Shown here one piece after another: positions 27,419 to 36,311 of a stretch of 64,000 nucleotides of DNA. Source of the DNA: Sphingobacteruim zhuxiongii. Lineage in GTDB: Bacteria > Bacteroidota > Bacteroidia > Sphingobacteriales > Sphingobacteriaceae. The translations under genes were made by a program, and so were the position numbers. How positions within the stretch are numbered: the stretch's first letter is position 1; every line of letters starts with the position of its first letter. Under the pieces are notes generated by a model, which worked only from the letters and a program-made list of their open reading frames with translations, did not search any database and had not been told where the DNA came from. The stretch covers positions 3,534,001 to 3,598,000 of the forward strand of contig NZ_CP045652.1 in the NCBI RefSeq assembly GCF_009557615.1, written 5' to 3'.

Positions 27419-27581
27419 AAGGTTTATATATGAGCGATCAAGATACTCATTTCGAAATCGAATTAAAAAATAAAGGACGGATTGTTTACCCTCTGTAATG
27501 CGTAAGTAAACAATTTATTCTTATCACTTTAACAAATTATTCAGCGCTAGTTATTTTAACTTAATATTTAGACAGAACTAC

Positions 27582-27686
27582 ATGATAGAATCGCTCAATA
27601 TTTTGCTGTATCAGCAGCCACTAGCTCTGATGAACGGGTTCTTTGAAGACTATCCGCGTATCGTTCGCACTTCGTTCGTAGCTTAA
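27582..27686 (+). CDS. Possible 34-residue micro-ORF or gene remnant with RTSF motif
   Basis: ATG 27582 to TAA 27686 encodes 34 residues ending YPRIVRTSFVA. The tail resembles the VLRTSFEA segment of a second spacer ORF at 62599-62724, with synonymous differences at three codons (CGC/CGA, ACT/ACC, TCG/TCA), which suggests coding origin. No ribosome binding site is evident. Could be a small peptide gene, a remnant or a coincidence. Confidence 0.25.
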   Translation: MIESLNILLYQQPLALMNGFFEDYPRIVRTSFVA

Positions 27687-27941
27687 CCGATGAAACTAAG
27701 TGTAATCGGATTTAAGAGGGGAATGTTAGGTATTTATAATATGGAACATACAAATTCTTTGTGCATTGTCCGCCTATCGCATAAATCCAACAAGGAGATT
27801 GGACGGGGTAGAACATTATAAACTAAGAAAAACCGCGATGATTCAGAATTTTCTTACGCTATAATAAATGTGTTGTCATTGATTCGCTAAAAAAAACAAA
27901 AATAAATGCGACAAGATTAGTAGTTTATGTATAAAAGTAAA

Positions 27942-27949
27942 TAAATTTG
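27942..27949 (+). promoter_or_regulatory. TAnnTTTG -7 box abutting the metZ start
   Basis: TAAATTTG ends seven bases before the ATG at 27956, the same distance as at glyS. The -33 element is not clear. Confidence 0.4.
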
Positions 27950-27955
27950 TTCATC

Positions 27956-29131
27956 ATGAACAACGAACAATCCAAAATTATACGCGAGCAAGCTCAACGC
28001 TCGGCATTACGCGAACACTCTGTACCTCTATACCTTACCTCAAGCTTTATTTTTGACAGTGCTGACCAAGGGCGAGCTGTTTTTGCTGATGAAGAAGAGG
28101 GAATGGTTTATTCACGTTATGCAAATCCAAACACCACTGAGTTTATCAACAAAGTATGTTTAATGGAAGATGCTGAAGCTGGATTAGCATTTGCGTCGGG
28201 TATGGGAGCTGTGTTTGCAACATTCGCTGGATTTATTGAAAGTGGGGATCATATTGTTTCATCTCGAGCAATTTTCGGTTCCACACATCAACTGTTCACT
28301 CAGTTATTTCCTCGTTGGGGTGTAACTACTACCTATGTAGATGCAATCAACCCCGAAGAATGGGAAAAAGCCATTCAACCGAATACAAAATTTATCTTCT
28401 TAGAATCTCCTTCCAATCCAGGACTTGAATTAGTCGATTTAGAATGGTTGGGAAGTTTAAAAAAGAAATACCCGAATATCATTTTTGCGATAGACAATTG
28501 CTTCGCGACCCCGTATCTTCAAAAGCCGCTACAATATGGATTTGATTTATCGATCCACTCGGCAACAAAATATATGGACGGTCAAGGTCGTGTTTTAGGT
28601 GGAGTTGTTGTTGGAAAACAAGAGCTAATCGACAAGATGATGTTTTTAATCCGCCATACAGGTCCTTCCATGTCGCCTTTTAATGCTTGGATATTATCCA
28701 AAAGTATTGAAACCTTGGGATTACGTATGGACAGACATTGTTCGAACGCACTAGCATTGGCTCAAACTTTGGAAAAAAACGCTGAAATTGCCGACGTGAA
28801 GTATCCATTCTTACCTTCTCACCCACAGTATGAGCTAGCGAAAAAACAAATGAAAGCTGGAGGTGGTATTGTTACTTTCGAAGTAAAAGGTGGAACAGAA
28901 CGAGCATTCAAGTTTTTAGATGCTCTTAAAATGATAAAATATACTTCTAATCTCGGTGATGCGCGAAGTATTGCGACACATCCTGCAACGACAACGCATT
29001 CCAAATTATCCGAAGCGGAACGTGAAAAACTTGGTATTCGTCCTGGTACAGTACGTCTATCTGTAGGAATCGAAGAACAAGAAGATATCATTGGTGATAT
29101 TTTACAGGCCTTAGAAGCATCTGTTGTTTAG
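27956..29131 (+). CDS. metZ: O-succinylhomoserine sulfhydrylase (Cys/Met metabolism PLP enzyme)
   Basis: PLP enzyme of 391 residues that probably makes homocysteine directly from O-succinylhomoserine and sulfide. Seen: SRYANPNTTEF, FASGMGAVFATF, SRAIFGSTHQLF, and the Schiff-base Lys205 in SIHSATKYMDGQGR, followed by GGVVVGK. The GQGRVLGG stretch and sequence overall favour MetZ over MetB or methionine gamma-lyase, but these subfamilies are hard to split without alignment. ATG 27956 is preferred to an in-frame TTG at 27947. Monocistronic, with a strong terminator at 29175. Confidence 0.85.
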   Translation: MNNEQSKIIREQAQRSALREHSVPLYLTSSFIFDSADQGRAVFADEEEGMVYSRYANPNTTEFINKVCLMEDAEAGLAFASGMGAVFATFAGFIESGDHIVSSRAIFGSTHQLFTQLFPRWGVTTTYVDAINPEEWEKAIQPNTKFIFLESPSNPGLELVDLEWLGSLKKKYPNIIFAIDNCFATPYLQKPLQYGFDLSIHSATKYMDGQGRVLGGVVVGKQELIDKMMFLIRHTGPSMSPFNAWILSKSIETLGLRMDRHCSNALALAQTLEKNAEIADVKYPFLPSHPQYELAKKQMKAGGGIVTFEVKGGTERAFKFLDALKMIKYTSNLGDARSIATHPATTTHSKLSEAEREKLGIRPGTVRLSVGIEEQEDIIGDILQALEASVV

Positions 29132-29174
29132 TTATTAGCAATAGGTGGTGCTGGGGGCATCGACATACATACGA

Positions 29175-29222
29175 AAAAGCAAAAAAGAGCGACAATTGAA
29201 ATTGTCGCTCTTTTTTGCTTTT
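29175..29222. terminator. Bidirectional terminator between metZ and tpx
   Basis: A near-perfect palindrome of about 22 pairs centred on GACAATTGAAATTGTC, with A-rich left and T-rich right arms giving U tracts in both directions. Serves both convergent genes. Confidence 0.88.
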
Positions 29223-29324
29223 GTTTTTTACTAAGTGTAAGATTTGCAAGTTGGCAAATCTAAACTGGGATATGCGCTTCGCTAGAAAGTTCTGATTAAG
29301 AACATTTCTTGTCTAATATGACTA

Positions 29325-29822
29325 TTAGATTGACGCAAGAGCCGCTTCATAGTTAGGCTCTTCAGTAGTTTCCTCTACTTGTTCCGTATAAACAACTTGT
29401 CCATTTTCATCGATAACGACAACAGAACGGCTTAAAAGCCCTGTTAATGGTCCGTCACTAAATTTAACCCCATAAGCTTTTGCAAATGCGTCATCTTTAA
29501 AATCTGATAACGTAATTACATTTTCAATTCCTTCTGCTGCGCAAAAACGTGATTGGGCAAACGGAAGATCTTTAGAGATACATAATACCACTGTATTGTC
29601 AAGTCCTGCTGCCTTTTCATTGAATTGACGTACGGACATTGCACAAGTACCAGTATCGATACTAGGGAATATATTTAAAATAACTTTCTTACCTTTGAAG
29701 TCACTCAAAGACTTTGATGAAAGGTCGCCTGATGTTAAAGTAAAGTTTGGAGCAGTATCACCAATTTTAGGTAGGTTCCCTTCAGAATGAACTGCATTAC
29801 CCTTGAATTTAATTTGTGCCAT
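29325..29822 (-). CDS. tpx: Thiol peroxidase Tpx
   Basis: Atypical two-cysteine peroxiredoxin of 165 residues that detoxifies hydroperoxides with thioredoxin. Peroxidatic Cys60 lies in SIDTGTCAMSVRQF and resolving Cys94 in SRFCAAEG, the spacing typical of Tpx. I chose the ATG at 29822 (MAQIKFKGNAVHSEG) because it matches the family start; an upstream ATG at 29858 would add 12 unusual residues. A promoter-like element lies at 29963-29990, which would give a leader of about 130 bases. Confidence 0.94.
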   Translation of the reverse strand: MAQIKFKGNAVHSEGNLPKIGDTAPNFTLTSGDLSSKSLSDFKGKKVILNIFPSIDTGTCAMSVRQFNEKAAGLDNTVVLCISKDLPFAQSRFCAAEGIENVITLSDFKDDAFAKAYGVKFSDGPLTGLLSRSVVVIDENGQVVYTEQVEETTEEPNYEAALASI

Positions 29823-29946
29823 AATATCTTTTAGAATTGTATTTCTAAAGATAACCATTTAATCTGCAAATACGTTCTAACGAAAATCAATTACTTGCAG
29901 TTTATTAAATTGTGACAAATATTTTTATTGTAATTAATAAAAAAAA

Positions 29947-29961
29947 TGCTATGTTAGCATA
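29947..29961. repeat. Palindrome next to the predicted tpx promoter
   Basis: ATGCTA-TGT-TAGCAT, six-base arms, lies just downstream of the predicted tpx -7 box (29963-29970). Candidate operator or hairpin; short enough to be chance. Confidence 0.3.
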
Positions 29962-29962
29962 T

Positions 29963-29990
29963 CAAATCTATTTGAAATAACGCTAATCAA
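29963..29990 (-). promoter_or_regulatory. Bacteroidota-type promoter for tpx
   Basis: On the minus strand TTG (29990-29988), 17-base spacer, TAGATTTG (29970-29963). Overlaps the leader of the divergent fadL-like gene. Confidence 0.45.
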
Positions 29991-29997
29991 TATTTAT

Positions 29998-31218
29998 ATG
30001 AAACGATTATTACTGAGTTTGTTATTAGCTTCCCCTATTCTATTGCATGCACAAGGCTCGCAAGTGAATACGCAAAGTCAGAAAGCAGTTGGTATGGCTG
30101 GTGCCGGATCTGCATTGTTCATCGACGAAACATCAATTTTCTACAATCCTGGTGCGCTGGTCAAAATGGATCATAACGCTATTCAAGTTGGTGGTAGTGC
30201 AATTATGTATCGTTCTGCATTTCGCGAAGCTGGAAGTACGCAAGTCCATGACACGAAATTTCAAGTTTCTCCGCCATTCGGTGCCTATGCGACGTTTGGC
30301 CCCAAAAACTCCTGGTGGAAAGCCGGAATCGGTGTGTATACGCCATTCGGTGGATCGGTAGATTGGGGTAAAGAATGGCCGGGGCGTTTTTCATTGACGC
30401 ATCTTTCAATGCGTGCAATTTATATTCAACCTACACTTAGCTTTAAGCTGACGGAGCAATTTAGTGTTGGTGGTGGATTTATTTATAACATTGGTCTGGT
30501 TGATTTAGGCCGTGCTCTACCAGTATTCTATCCGGATGGAACCGCCGGACAAGCAACATTAAAAGGTACGGGTTCCGGTACAGGTTACAACGTTGGTGTT
30601 CATTATAACTTAGAAGATCAATTTGCAATATCGTTAAGCTACCGCTCTAAAGTTGTTACAAAACTGGAAGGTGGAGACGCGACATTCGAAGTCCCAGCTT
30701 CTTTAGCTGCTAACTTCCCGAATGGCAAATTTGACGCCGAACTGCCATTGCCATCAACCTTTAATATTGGTATTGCTTTCCCACTAAGTGATAAAGTGAA
30801 AGCAGCAATTGATGGTTCATTAATCAACTACGATATCTACAAAGAACTAGTTTTTGATTATGAAACAAATACTCCAGTACTTTCAGATACTCGCTCGGTT
30901 AAAAAATACCAAAACGCTTTCTCAGGTAAAGCTGGTATCAACTACGAAGTGAACGATGCATTAGCCTTACGCGTTGGTGCCGGATACGTTTATACACCTG
31001 TTCAGGGAAAATATGTTTACCCAGAAACACCAGATAACAATCGCATCATGGCTGCGGGTGGTGTGAGCTACAAGTTTAATCCAAAATGGGAATTGTCTGC
31101 GGCTTACGTATTCCAAAAGATCTTAGCTCGTACAACAACTAATGCAGAAACTGCATTGCGCGGAACCTATGAAACCAATATCCATGCGCCAGGTATCTCG
31201 GTATCTTATAAATGGTAA
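29998..31218 (+). CDS. OmpP1/FadL-family outer-membrane transporter
   Basis: A 406-residue outer-membrane beta-barrel for hydrophobic compounds such as fatty acids. A signal peptide (LLLASPILLHAQG) is followed by the FadL hatch-like start NTQSQKAVGMAGAGSALFIDETSIFYNPGAL, with the NPG motif, then amphipathic strands ending in an aromatic-rich VSYKW C-terminus, as expected for BAM recognition. The next gene starts 11 bp downstream and encodes an SGNH lipoprotein, so the two may cooperate in lipid uptake or processing. Actual ligand unknown. Confidence 0.9.
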   Translation: MKRLLLSLLLASPILLHAQGSQVNTQSQKAVGMAGAGSALFIDETSIFYNPGALVKMDHNAIQVGGSAIMYRSAFREAGSTQVHDTKFQVSPPFGAYATFGPKNSWWKAGIGVYTPFGGSVDWGKEWPGRFSLTHLSMRAIYIQPTLSFKLTEQFSVGGGFIYNIGLVDLGRALPVFYPDGTAGQATLKGTGSGTGYNVGVHYNLEDQFAISLSYRSKVVTKLEGGDATFEVPASLAANFPNGKFDAELPLPSTFNIGIAFPLSDKVKAAIDGSLINYDIYKELVFDYETNTPVLSDTRSVKKYQNAFSGKAGINYEVNDALALRVGAGYVYTPVQGKYVYPETPDNNRIMAAGGVSYKFNPKWELSAAYVFQKILARTTTNAETALRGTYETNIHAPGISVSYKW

Positions 31219-31228
31219 GCCTTAATTG

Positions 31229-32563
31229 ATGAAAACAATGAAAAAGAACTTTAAACTATATATCGGACTGGCAATTTTAGGACTTGTCAGCTCTTGTAAA
31301 CCGGAAATCGATACCCCAACTTTAAGTAAAGGAACTGCAGATTTTTCGAAATTTGTAGCCATTGGGAACTCTTTAACTTCAGGGTATGCTGATAACGGCT
31401 TGTATTTGGAAGGTCAAAAAGTAGCCTTTCCTAATTTAATTGCCGATCAAATGAAATCTGTTGGTGGTGGCGAGTTTACTTCACCATTTTTCCCTGCGGA
31501 TAAAGCAAACGGCTCGGGCTATATTATGCTTGAATCCCTTGTTGATGGAAATCCCGTAATGAAACCTGTAACGGATAACTTAGCTATTCGCGGAGCAAAT
31601 CCTAAAGGAAAACCTTTATATATCAAGTATACCGACCCTATTCAAAATTTAGGGGTACCAGGCATGCGTTTAGACATGGCTTTTGCTCCAGGAGTTGGTA
31701 CCGTAATGGGTAACCCGTATTTTGAGCGTTTATTGCCAGACAATACGCCGCAAACAATGACTTACTTCCAATACGCTACTACTCATGATTATACATTTTT
31801 CTCCTTTTGGTTAGGAAATAATGACGTATTGGGCTATGCAACTAATGGCGCTGTATCTACTGTGATCGAGGATGGTGTTCCTGTAGAAGACCCTACAAAG
31901 CAATTGACGTCTTTACCTTTATTTACACAGCTTTATACTAATTTTATCAAGACGTTAACGACGGGTGGTAAAAAGGGCGTAGTAGCAACAATCCCAGATG
32001 TTACTGCCGTTCCATTCTTAAATACAGTAACTACAGCACGCATAAATGCTGGTCTAGAAGCAGCAACAGGGGGCGCGTTCAAGAATGTCTTTATTCAAAC
32101 GAAAACAGGACCACGTGCAGCTACAGCAAAAGACTTGTTCCCATTAACATTTAGTACGGCAGCATTAGGAAAGCCAAATGCAATTGGCCCAGGATATGGC
32201 CTAAGCCCATTAAATCCTGTTGAAGATAACCTAGTTTTAGACGAAGCAGAAATTGTACAAGTTTCAACCCGCGTTGCTGAATTCAATAATGTAATCAAAC
32301 AAGTTGCGGAGAGTAATAGCGTAGCTGTCGCGGACGTTCATGCATTTCTAAACAAAGTAAAAACAGGCTATGTTTACAATGGTGTTGGCATCAGTTCTGC
32401 GTTTATTACGGGGAATGCATTCTCATTAGACGGTGTGCACTTGACGCCAATGGGGAACGCTATTGTAGCCAACTTATTTATTGATGCGATTAATAATAAA
32501 TATAATGCCTCGGTACCTAAAGTAGACATCTCACTTTACAGAGGAGTAAAATATCCGAATTAA
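31229..32563 (+). CDS. SGNH/GDSL-hydrolase lipoprotein
   Basis: Exported lipoprotein of 444 residues (lipobox LVSSC, Cys23) with an SGNH hydrolase domain. Block I is FVAIGNSLTSGY with Ser48 as likely nucleophile, block III is FFSFWLGNNDVLG with the oxyanion Asn, and block V is LDGVHLTPMGNAI with the Asp-x-x-His dyad. Esterase or lipase activity is inferred. It directly follows the FadL-like gene and shares its terminator. ATG 31229 is taken; a TTG lies just before it. The polypeptide is long for the family, with insertions around the core. Confidence 0.87.
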   Translation: MKTMKKNFKLYIGLAILGLVSSCKPEIDTPTLSKGTADFSKFVAIGNSLTSGYADNGLYLEGQKVAFPNLIADQMKSVGGGEFTSPFFPADKANGSGYIMLESLVDGNPVMKPVTDNLAIRGANPKGKPLYIKYTDPIQNLGVPGMRLDMAFAPGVGTVMGNPYFERLLPDNTPQTMTYFQYATTHDYTFFSFWLGNNDVLGYATNGAVSTVIEDGVPVEDPTKQLTSLPLFTQLYTNFIKTLTTGGKKGVVATIPDVTAVPFLNTVTTARINAGLEAATGGAFKNVFIQTKTGPRAATAKDLFPLTFSTAALGKPNAIGPGYGLSPLNPVEDNLVLDEAEIVQVSTRVAEFNNVIKQVAESNSVAVADVHAFLNKVKTGYVYNGVGISSAFITGNAFSLDGVHLTPMGNAIVANLFIDAINNKYNASVPKVDISLYRGVKYPN

Positions 32564-32587
32564 TTTTGGAAAACTTAACAGAAGGTT

Positions 32588-32617
32588 AGGGCTGTCAAAT
32601 GACAGCCCTTTCTTTTT
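32588..32617 (+). terminator. Intrinsic terminator after the SGNH lipoprotein gene
   Basis: Perfect ten-pair stem AGGGCTGTCA/TGACAGCCCT, two-base loop, then TTTCTTTTT. Confidence 0.85.
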
Positions 32618-32684
32618 ATCAAGAATTATCCCCGGCCTCCCAAGCGACTCTATACTTTTTAGTGAAATACTAACGACGAAACAC

Positions 32685-32692
32685 TATCTTTG
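32685..32692 (+). promoter_or_regulatory. TAnnTTTG -7 box abutting the nth start
   Basis: TATCTTTG ends four bases before the ATG at 32696. The gene follows a strong terminator, so a promoter is needed here. No exact -33 TTTG. Confidence 0.4.
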
Positions 32693-32695
32693 ACT

Positions 32696-33379
32696 ATGCT
32701 TAAGAAAGACAGGTATAAAGCTTTTGTAGAGTATTTTTCGACTCACAATCCCGATGCACAGACAGAGTTAAACTATAGCAATCCCTTTGAACTATTAGTT
32801 GCAGTTATTCTTTCTGCACAGTGTACCGATAAGCGGATCAATCAAATTACCCCAGCACTTTTTGCACGTTTTCCAGATGCAGAAAGTCTCGCGGCGAGTT
32901 CAGTTGACGAGGTATTTACATACATTCGATCTGTAAGCTATCCCAACAATAAAGCAAAACACTTAGTCGGCATGGGACAGAAACTATTGAACGAATTCAA
33001 CGGCATAGTTCCTGAAAAAATTGAAGATCTGGTGAAACTACCTGGCGTTGGGCGCAAAACAGCCAATGTTATTTCCTCTGTAGTTTATCATAATCCGGCA
33101 ATGGCAGTCGATACACACGTGTTTCGCGTCAGCAACAGATTAGGTTTAACATCGCGAGCGACAACTCCCCTTGCGGTAGAGAAACAACTCGTTAAATATC
33201 TTCCAAAAGAAACGATAGCTATCGCGCATCATTGGCTGATATTACATGGACGTTACATCTGTCTCGCAAGGAAGCCGAAATGTGAGCAATGTCCGATTAC
33301 CTATTTCTGTAAATACTTTGAGAAAACCCATCAAGTAAAAGCGGTGAGCAAGACTTTGAAACAAGAAATCGAACTATAA
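32696..33379 (+). CDS. nth: Endonuclease III
   Basis: Bifunctional DNA glycosylase/AP lyase of 227 residues for oxidised pyrimidines in base excision repair. Seen: helix-hairpin-helix LPGVGRKTA with catalytic Lys121, catalytic Asp139 in AVDTHVFRV, and the [4Fe-4S] cluster loop Cys189-x6-Cys196-x2-Cys199-x5-Cys205. All key residues are intact. ATG 32696 is used in preference to a TTG six bases earlier. recA follows after 115 bp with its own promoter, making a small DNA-repair neighbourhood. Confidence 0.95.
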   Translation: MLKKDRYKAFVEYFSTHNPDAQTELNYSNPFELLVAVILSAQCTDKRINQITPALFARFPDAESLAASSVDEVFTYIRSVSYPNNKAKHLVGMGQKLLNEFNGIVPEKIEDLVKLPGVGRKTANVISSVVYHNPAMAVDTHVFRVSNRLGLTSRATTPLAVEKQLVKYLPKETIAIAHHWLILHGRYICLARKPKCEQCPITYFCKYFEKTHQVKAVSKTLKQEIEL

Positions 33380-33444
33380 TTTACTTGATCGATTCGCTCA
33401 AATATCACACTAAATAAATTAAACTAATTTTTTTAGTAAATAAT

Positions 33445-33475
33445 TTTGATTTATTCCAACATTATATTATTTTTG
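33445..33475 (+). promoter_or_regulatory. Bacteroidota-type promoter for recA
   Basis: TTTG (33445-33448), 19-base spacer, TATTTTTG (33468-33475); an exact match to the TTTG-N19-TAnnTTTG pattern. Predicted leader is about 13-15 bases to the ATG at 33495. I see no LexA-like palindrome. Confidence 0.65.
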
Positions 33476-33494
33476 ATCTCGATATACTAAAAAT

Positions 33495-34520
33495 ATGAGC
33501 AATACAGACAAATTAAAAGCATTACAGCTTACTTTAGATAAATTAGAGAAATCGTACGGTAAAGGTACGATCATGAAATTAGGTGATACAGCTGTAGAAC
33601 CTATTGAATCGATCTCTACAGGATCATTAGGATTAGATATCGCATTAGGTATTGGTGGAGTTCCAAAGGGACGTATTATTGAAATCTACGGTCCTGAATC
33701 ATCTGGTAAAACTACTTTGGCGACGCATATTGTTGCCGAAGCACAGAAAAAAGGCGGTATTGCAGCAGTTATTGATGCTGAGCACGCCTTTGATAAATAT
33801 TACGCTCAAAAATTAGGCGTCGATGTTGAAAATCTATTAATCTCTCAACCGGATAACGGTGAGCAAGCATTAGAGATCGCTGATAACTTAATCCGTTCCG
33901 GCGCGATTGATGTTATCGTAATTGACTCGGTTGCAGCTTTAGTTCCAAAAGGAGAAATTGAAGGTGAGATGGGCGAATCGAAAATGGGATTACAAGCTCG
34001 TTTGATGTCTCAAGCGCTACGTAAATTGACAGGTACTATTTCTAAAACAAACTGTTGTTGTATTTTTATCAATCAATTGCGTGAGAAAATTGGCGTTATG
34101 TTTGGTAACCCAGAAACGACAACAGGTGGTAATGCTTTAAAGTTCTACGCTTCTGTTCGTTTAGATATCCGTCGTACCTCACAAATTAAAGATGCTGATG
34201 AAGTAGCAGGTAACCGCGTTAAAGTAAAAATCGTGAAGAACAAAGTAGCTCCTCCTTTCCGTATTGCTGAATTTGATATTATGTTTGGTGAAGGTATTTC
34301 TAAGGTGGGTGAAATTATCGACTTAGGTGTAGAATACGGCATCGTGAAGAAATCAGGATCTTGGTTTAGCTATGGCGACACGAAATTAGGTCAAGGTCGT
34401 GATGCTGTGAAATCATTATTGCTTGACAATCCTGATTTATCAGATGAGTTAGAAGCAAAAATTAGAGCCGAAGTAACTGGTCAAAATTTGGATGAGACCA
34501 TCTTACACGAAGACAAATAA
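33495..34520 (+). CDS. recA: Recombinase RecA
   Basis: ATP-dependent strand-exchange protein of 341 residues for homologous recombination and DNA repair. Walker [10 protein letters not shown] at residues 66-74, Walker B region [15 protein letters not shown], the loop L1 [10 protein letters not shown] and L2 [31 protein letters not shown] region are all intact. The length is normal and no intein is present. It is monocistronic with its own promoter (33445-33475) and a strong terminator (34573-34605). Confidence 0.98.
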   Translation: MSNTDKLKALQLTLDKLEKSYGKGTIMKLGDTAVEPIESISTGSLGLDIALGIGGVPKGRIIEIYGPESSGKTTLATHIVAEAQKKGGIAAVIDAEHAFDKYYAQKLGVDVENLLISQPDNGEQALEIADNLIRSGAIDVIVIDSVAALVPKGEIEGEMGESKMGLQARLMSQALRKLTGTISKTNCCCIFINQLREKIGVMFGNPETTTGGNALKFYASVRLDIRRTSQIKDADEVAGNRVKVKIVKNKVAPPFRIAEFDIMFGEGISKVGEIIDLGVEYGIVKKSGSWFSYGDTKLGQGRDAVKSLLLDNPDLSDELEAKIRAEVTGQNLDETILHEDK

Positions 34521-34572
34521 GCTTTTTTATTACAATCAAATTCACTCTAGGTTTCAAAAAATGGGAAATATG

Positions 34573-34605
34573 CAGCAGTTATCTATGATAACTGCTGTTT
34601 TTTTT
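34573..34605 (+). terminator. Intrinsic terminator after recA
   Basis: Perfect eleven-pair stem CAGCAGTTATC/GATAACTGCTG, loop TAT, then eight T. Confidence 0.92.
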
Positions 34606-34617
34606 ATACGAACTCTC

Positions 34618-34652
34618 TAAAAAAGAGAAAGGAGGCCAAAGGCCTCCTTCTC
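34618..34652 (-). terminator. Intrinsic terminator after pruA
   Basis: Stem GGAGGCC/GGCCTCC extended by AGAAA/TTCT with one bulge, loop AAA; on the minus strand six T follow. Confidence 0.82.
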
Positions 34653-34676
34653 TATATTATGCAATTAGGAGTATTG

Positions 34677-36311
34677 TTATTCCTCGGATAAGAAAGGATA
34701 TCTGTAATCCGTATCCGGGTTAAAAGTCTCTTTAATAGTTCTTGGAGAAACCCAACGCAATAAATTGATCATCGATCCAGCTTTATCGTTTGTACCAGAG
34801 CCTCTAGCTCCGCCAAATGGTTGTTGTCCGACAACTGCACCAGTACACTTATCATTGATATAGAAGTTACCTGCTGCATTACGTAAATAATGCGTTGCTT
34901 CTTCTACAGCATAACGATCTTGTGCAATAATAGACCCTGTCAATGCATAGATAGACGTTTCATCAACAAGCTTCAACGTTTCCTTCCATTTTTTATCATC
35001 ATAAACATAGATGGTCAACACTGGGCCAAATAATTCTTCAGATAAAGTTTCATAATCTCCAGTTTTTGCTAGAATAACTGTCGGGTTAATGAAATAACCT
35101 TTAGATTTATCATACTCTCCACCGATAACAACTTCTGCATCTTTTGATTCTTTCGCTCTGTCGATATATTTTGTAATCTTATCAAACGATTTCTCGTCAA
35201 TTACAGCATTGATAAAGTTGCTGAAATCTTCAGTTCCACCAATCTTGAAAGATTTAATATCTCTCTCCATTGATTTCTTCAATTCGCCCCACAATGATTT
35301 CGGTACATAAGCGCGAGAAGCAGCTGAACATTTTTGTCCTTGAAACTCAAATGCACCTCTAACAAGTGCTGTATTTAATACCTGCAAATCAGCTGAAGGG
35401 TGTGCAAGGATAAAGTCCTTTCCACCAGTTTCACCAACTATACGAGGGTAAGTTTTATATACATGGATATTTTCTCCAATAGTTTTCCAAATATCTTGGA
35501 ATACGCCAGTAGAACCGGTAAAGTGAATACCCGCAAAATCTGGATGTTTGAAGATTACATCTCCAGCCTCAGGACCAGAAACATAAACTAAGTTGATAAC
35601 ACCATCAGGAACTCCAGCTTCTTTGAAGATTTGCATAAGCACATTCGCAGAATAGATTTGAGTGTTTGAAGGCTTCCAAACAACTACATTCCCCATCATT
35701 GCGGCACTTGTAGGTAAGTTACCTGCAATCGCTGTGAAGTTAAATGGAGTTAACGCGAAAACAAAACCTTCTAGAGGGCGTTGTTCCACACGATTCCATA
35801 CGTTTTTCGGACTTATTGGAGGCTGTTGTTGATAGATCTCCGACATATATTTTACGTTGAAACGTAAAAAATCTGCGATTTCACATGCTGAGTCAATTTC
35901 CGCTTGGTAGGCATTTTTAGATTGGCCTAACATCGTAGCGGCATTCAATTTATAACGATATTTACTAGAAATTAACTCTGCAGCTTTCAAGAAAATTGCA
36001 GCACGTTGTTCCCATGGTAAGTTCTCCCAATCAGCTTTTGCAGCCAGTGCTGCATCAATTGCTTGCTTAACATGCTCCTTAGAACCTTGACTATAATAAC
36101 CAAGAACATGTTTGTGATCATGTGGAGGAGTTAGTTTTGCTTTTTTAGCCGTATGAACTTCTTCAGATCCGATATACATAGGAACATCAATTTCTATTGC
36201 TCTTGCAGCAGCGATAGCTTCTTTTAACAAGCTTCTTTCTTTAGTTCCTGGCGCATAACTATAAACTGGCTCGTTTGTAGGCGTAGGAACATTAAAAAAT
36301 CCTTTTAACAT
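34677..36311 (-). CDS. pruA: L-glutamate gamma-semialdehyde dehydrogenase (P5C dehydrogenase)
   Basis: NAD-dependent aldehyde dehydrogenase of 544 residues that converts glutamate semialdehyde to glutamate, the second step of proline catabolism. Catalytic Cys328 lies in FEFQGQKCSAASR and the general base Glu294 in PRIVGETGGKDF; the NAD-binding HFTGSTGV and the C-terminal QQPFGGARGSG are present. The length and the GQKCSA form match stand-alone PruA rather than a PutA fusion. No proline dehydrogenase lies nearby. A 382-bp spacer precedes it. Confidence 0.95.
   Translation of the reverse strand: MLKGFFNVPTPTNEPVYSYAPGTKERSLLKEAIAAARAIEIDVPMYIGSEEVHTAKKAKLTPPHDHKHVLGYYSQGSKEHVKQAIDAALAAKADWENLPWEQRAAIFLKAAELISSKYRYKLNAATMLGQSKNAYQAEIDSACEIADFLRFNVKYMSEIYQQQPPISPKNVWNRVEQRPLEGFVFALTPFNFTAIAGNLPTSAAMMGNVVVWKPSNTQIYSANVLMQIFKEAGVPDGVINLVYVSGPEAGDVIFKHPDFAGIHFTGSTGVFQDIWKTIGENIHVYKTYPRIVGETGGKDFILAHPSADLQVLNTALVRGAFEFQGQKCSAASRAYVPKSLWGELKKSMERDIKSFKIGGTEDFSNFINAVIDEKSFDKITKYIDRAKESKDAEVVIGGEYDKSKGYFINPTVILAKTGDYETLSEELFGPVLTIYVYDDKKWKETLKLVDETSIYALTGSIIAQDRYAVEEATHYLRNAAGNFYINDKCTGAVVGQQPFGGARGSGTNDKAGSMINLLRWVSPRTIKETFNPDTDYRYPFLSEE

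Larger units (their letters stand above)
27419..27955. other. 537-bp divergent spacer between the GH29 gene and metZ
   Basis: Holds no gene of normal size. It contains a 34-codon open frame at 27582-27686 and a TAAATTTG box at 27942-27949 before metZ. I could not find a convincing promoter for the fucosidase operon nor a SAM riboswitch before metZ. Confidence 0.5.

Noticed and set aside
27419..27955. SAM or other riboswitch before metZ
   Set aside because: I looked for a SAM-I-like start and a long structured leader and found neither; the -7 box abuts the ATG, leaving no room for a leader.
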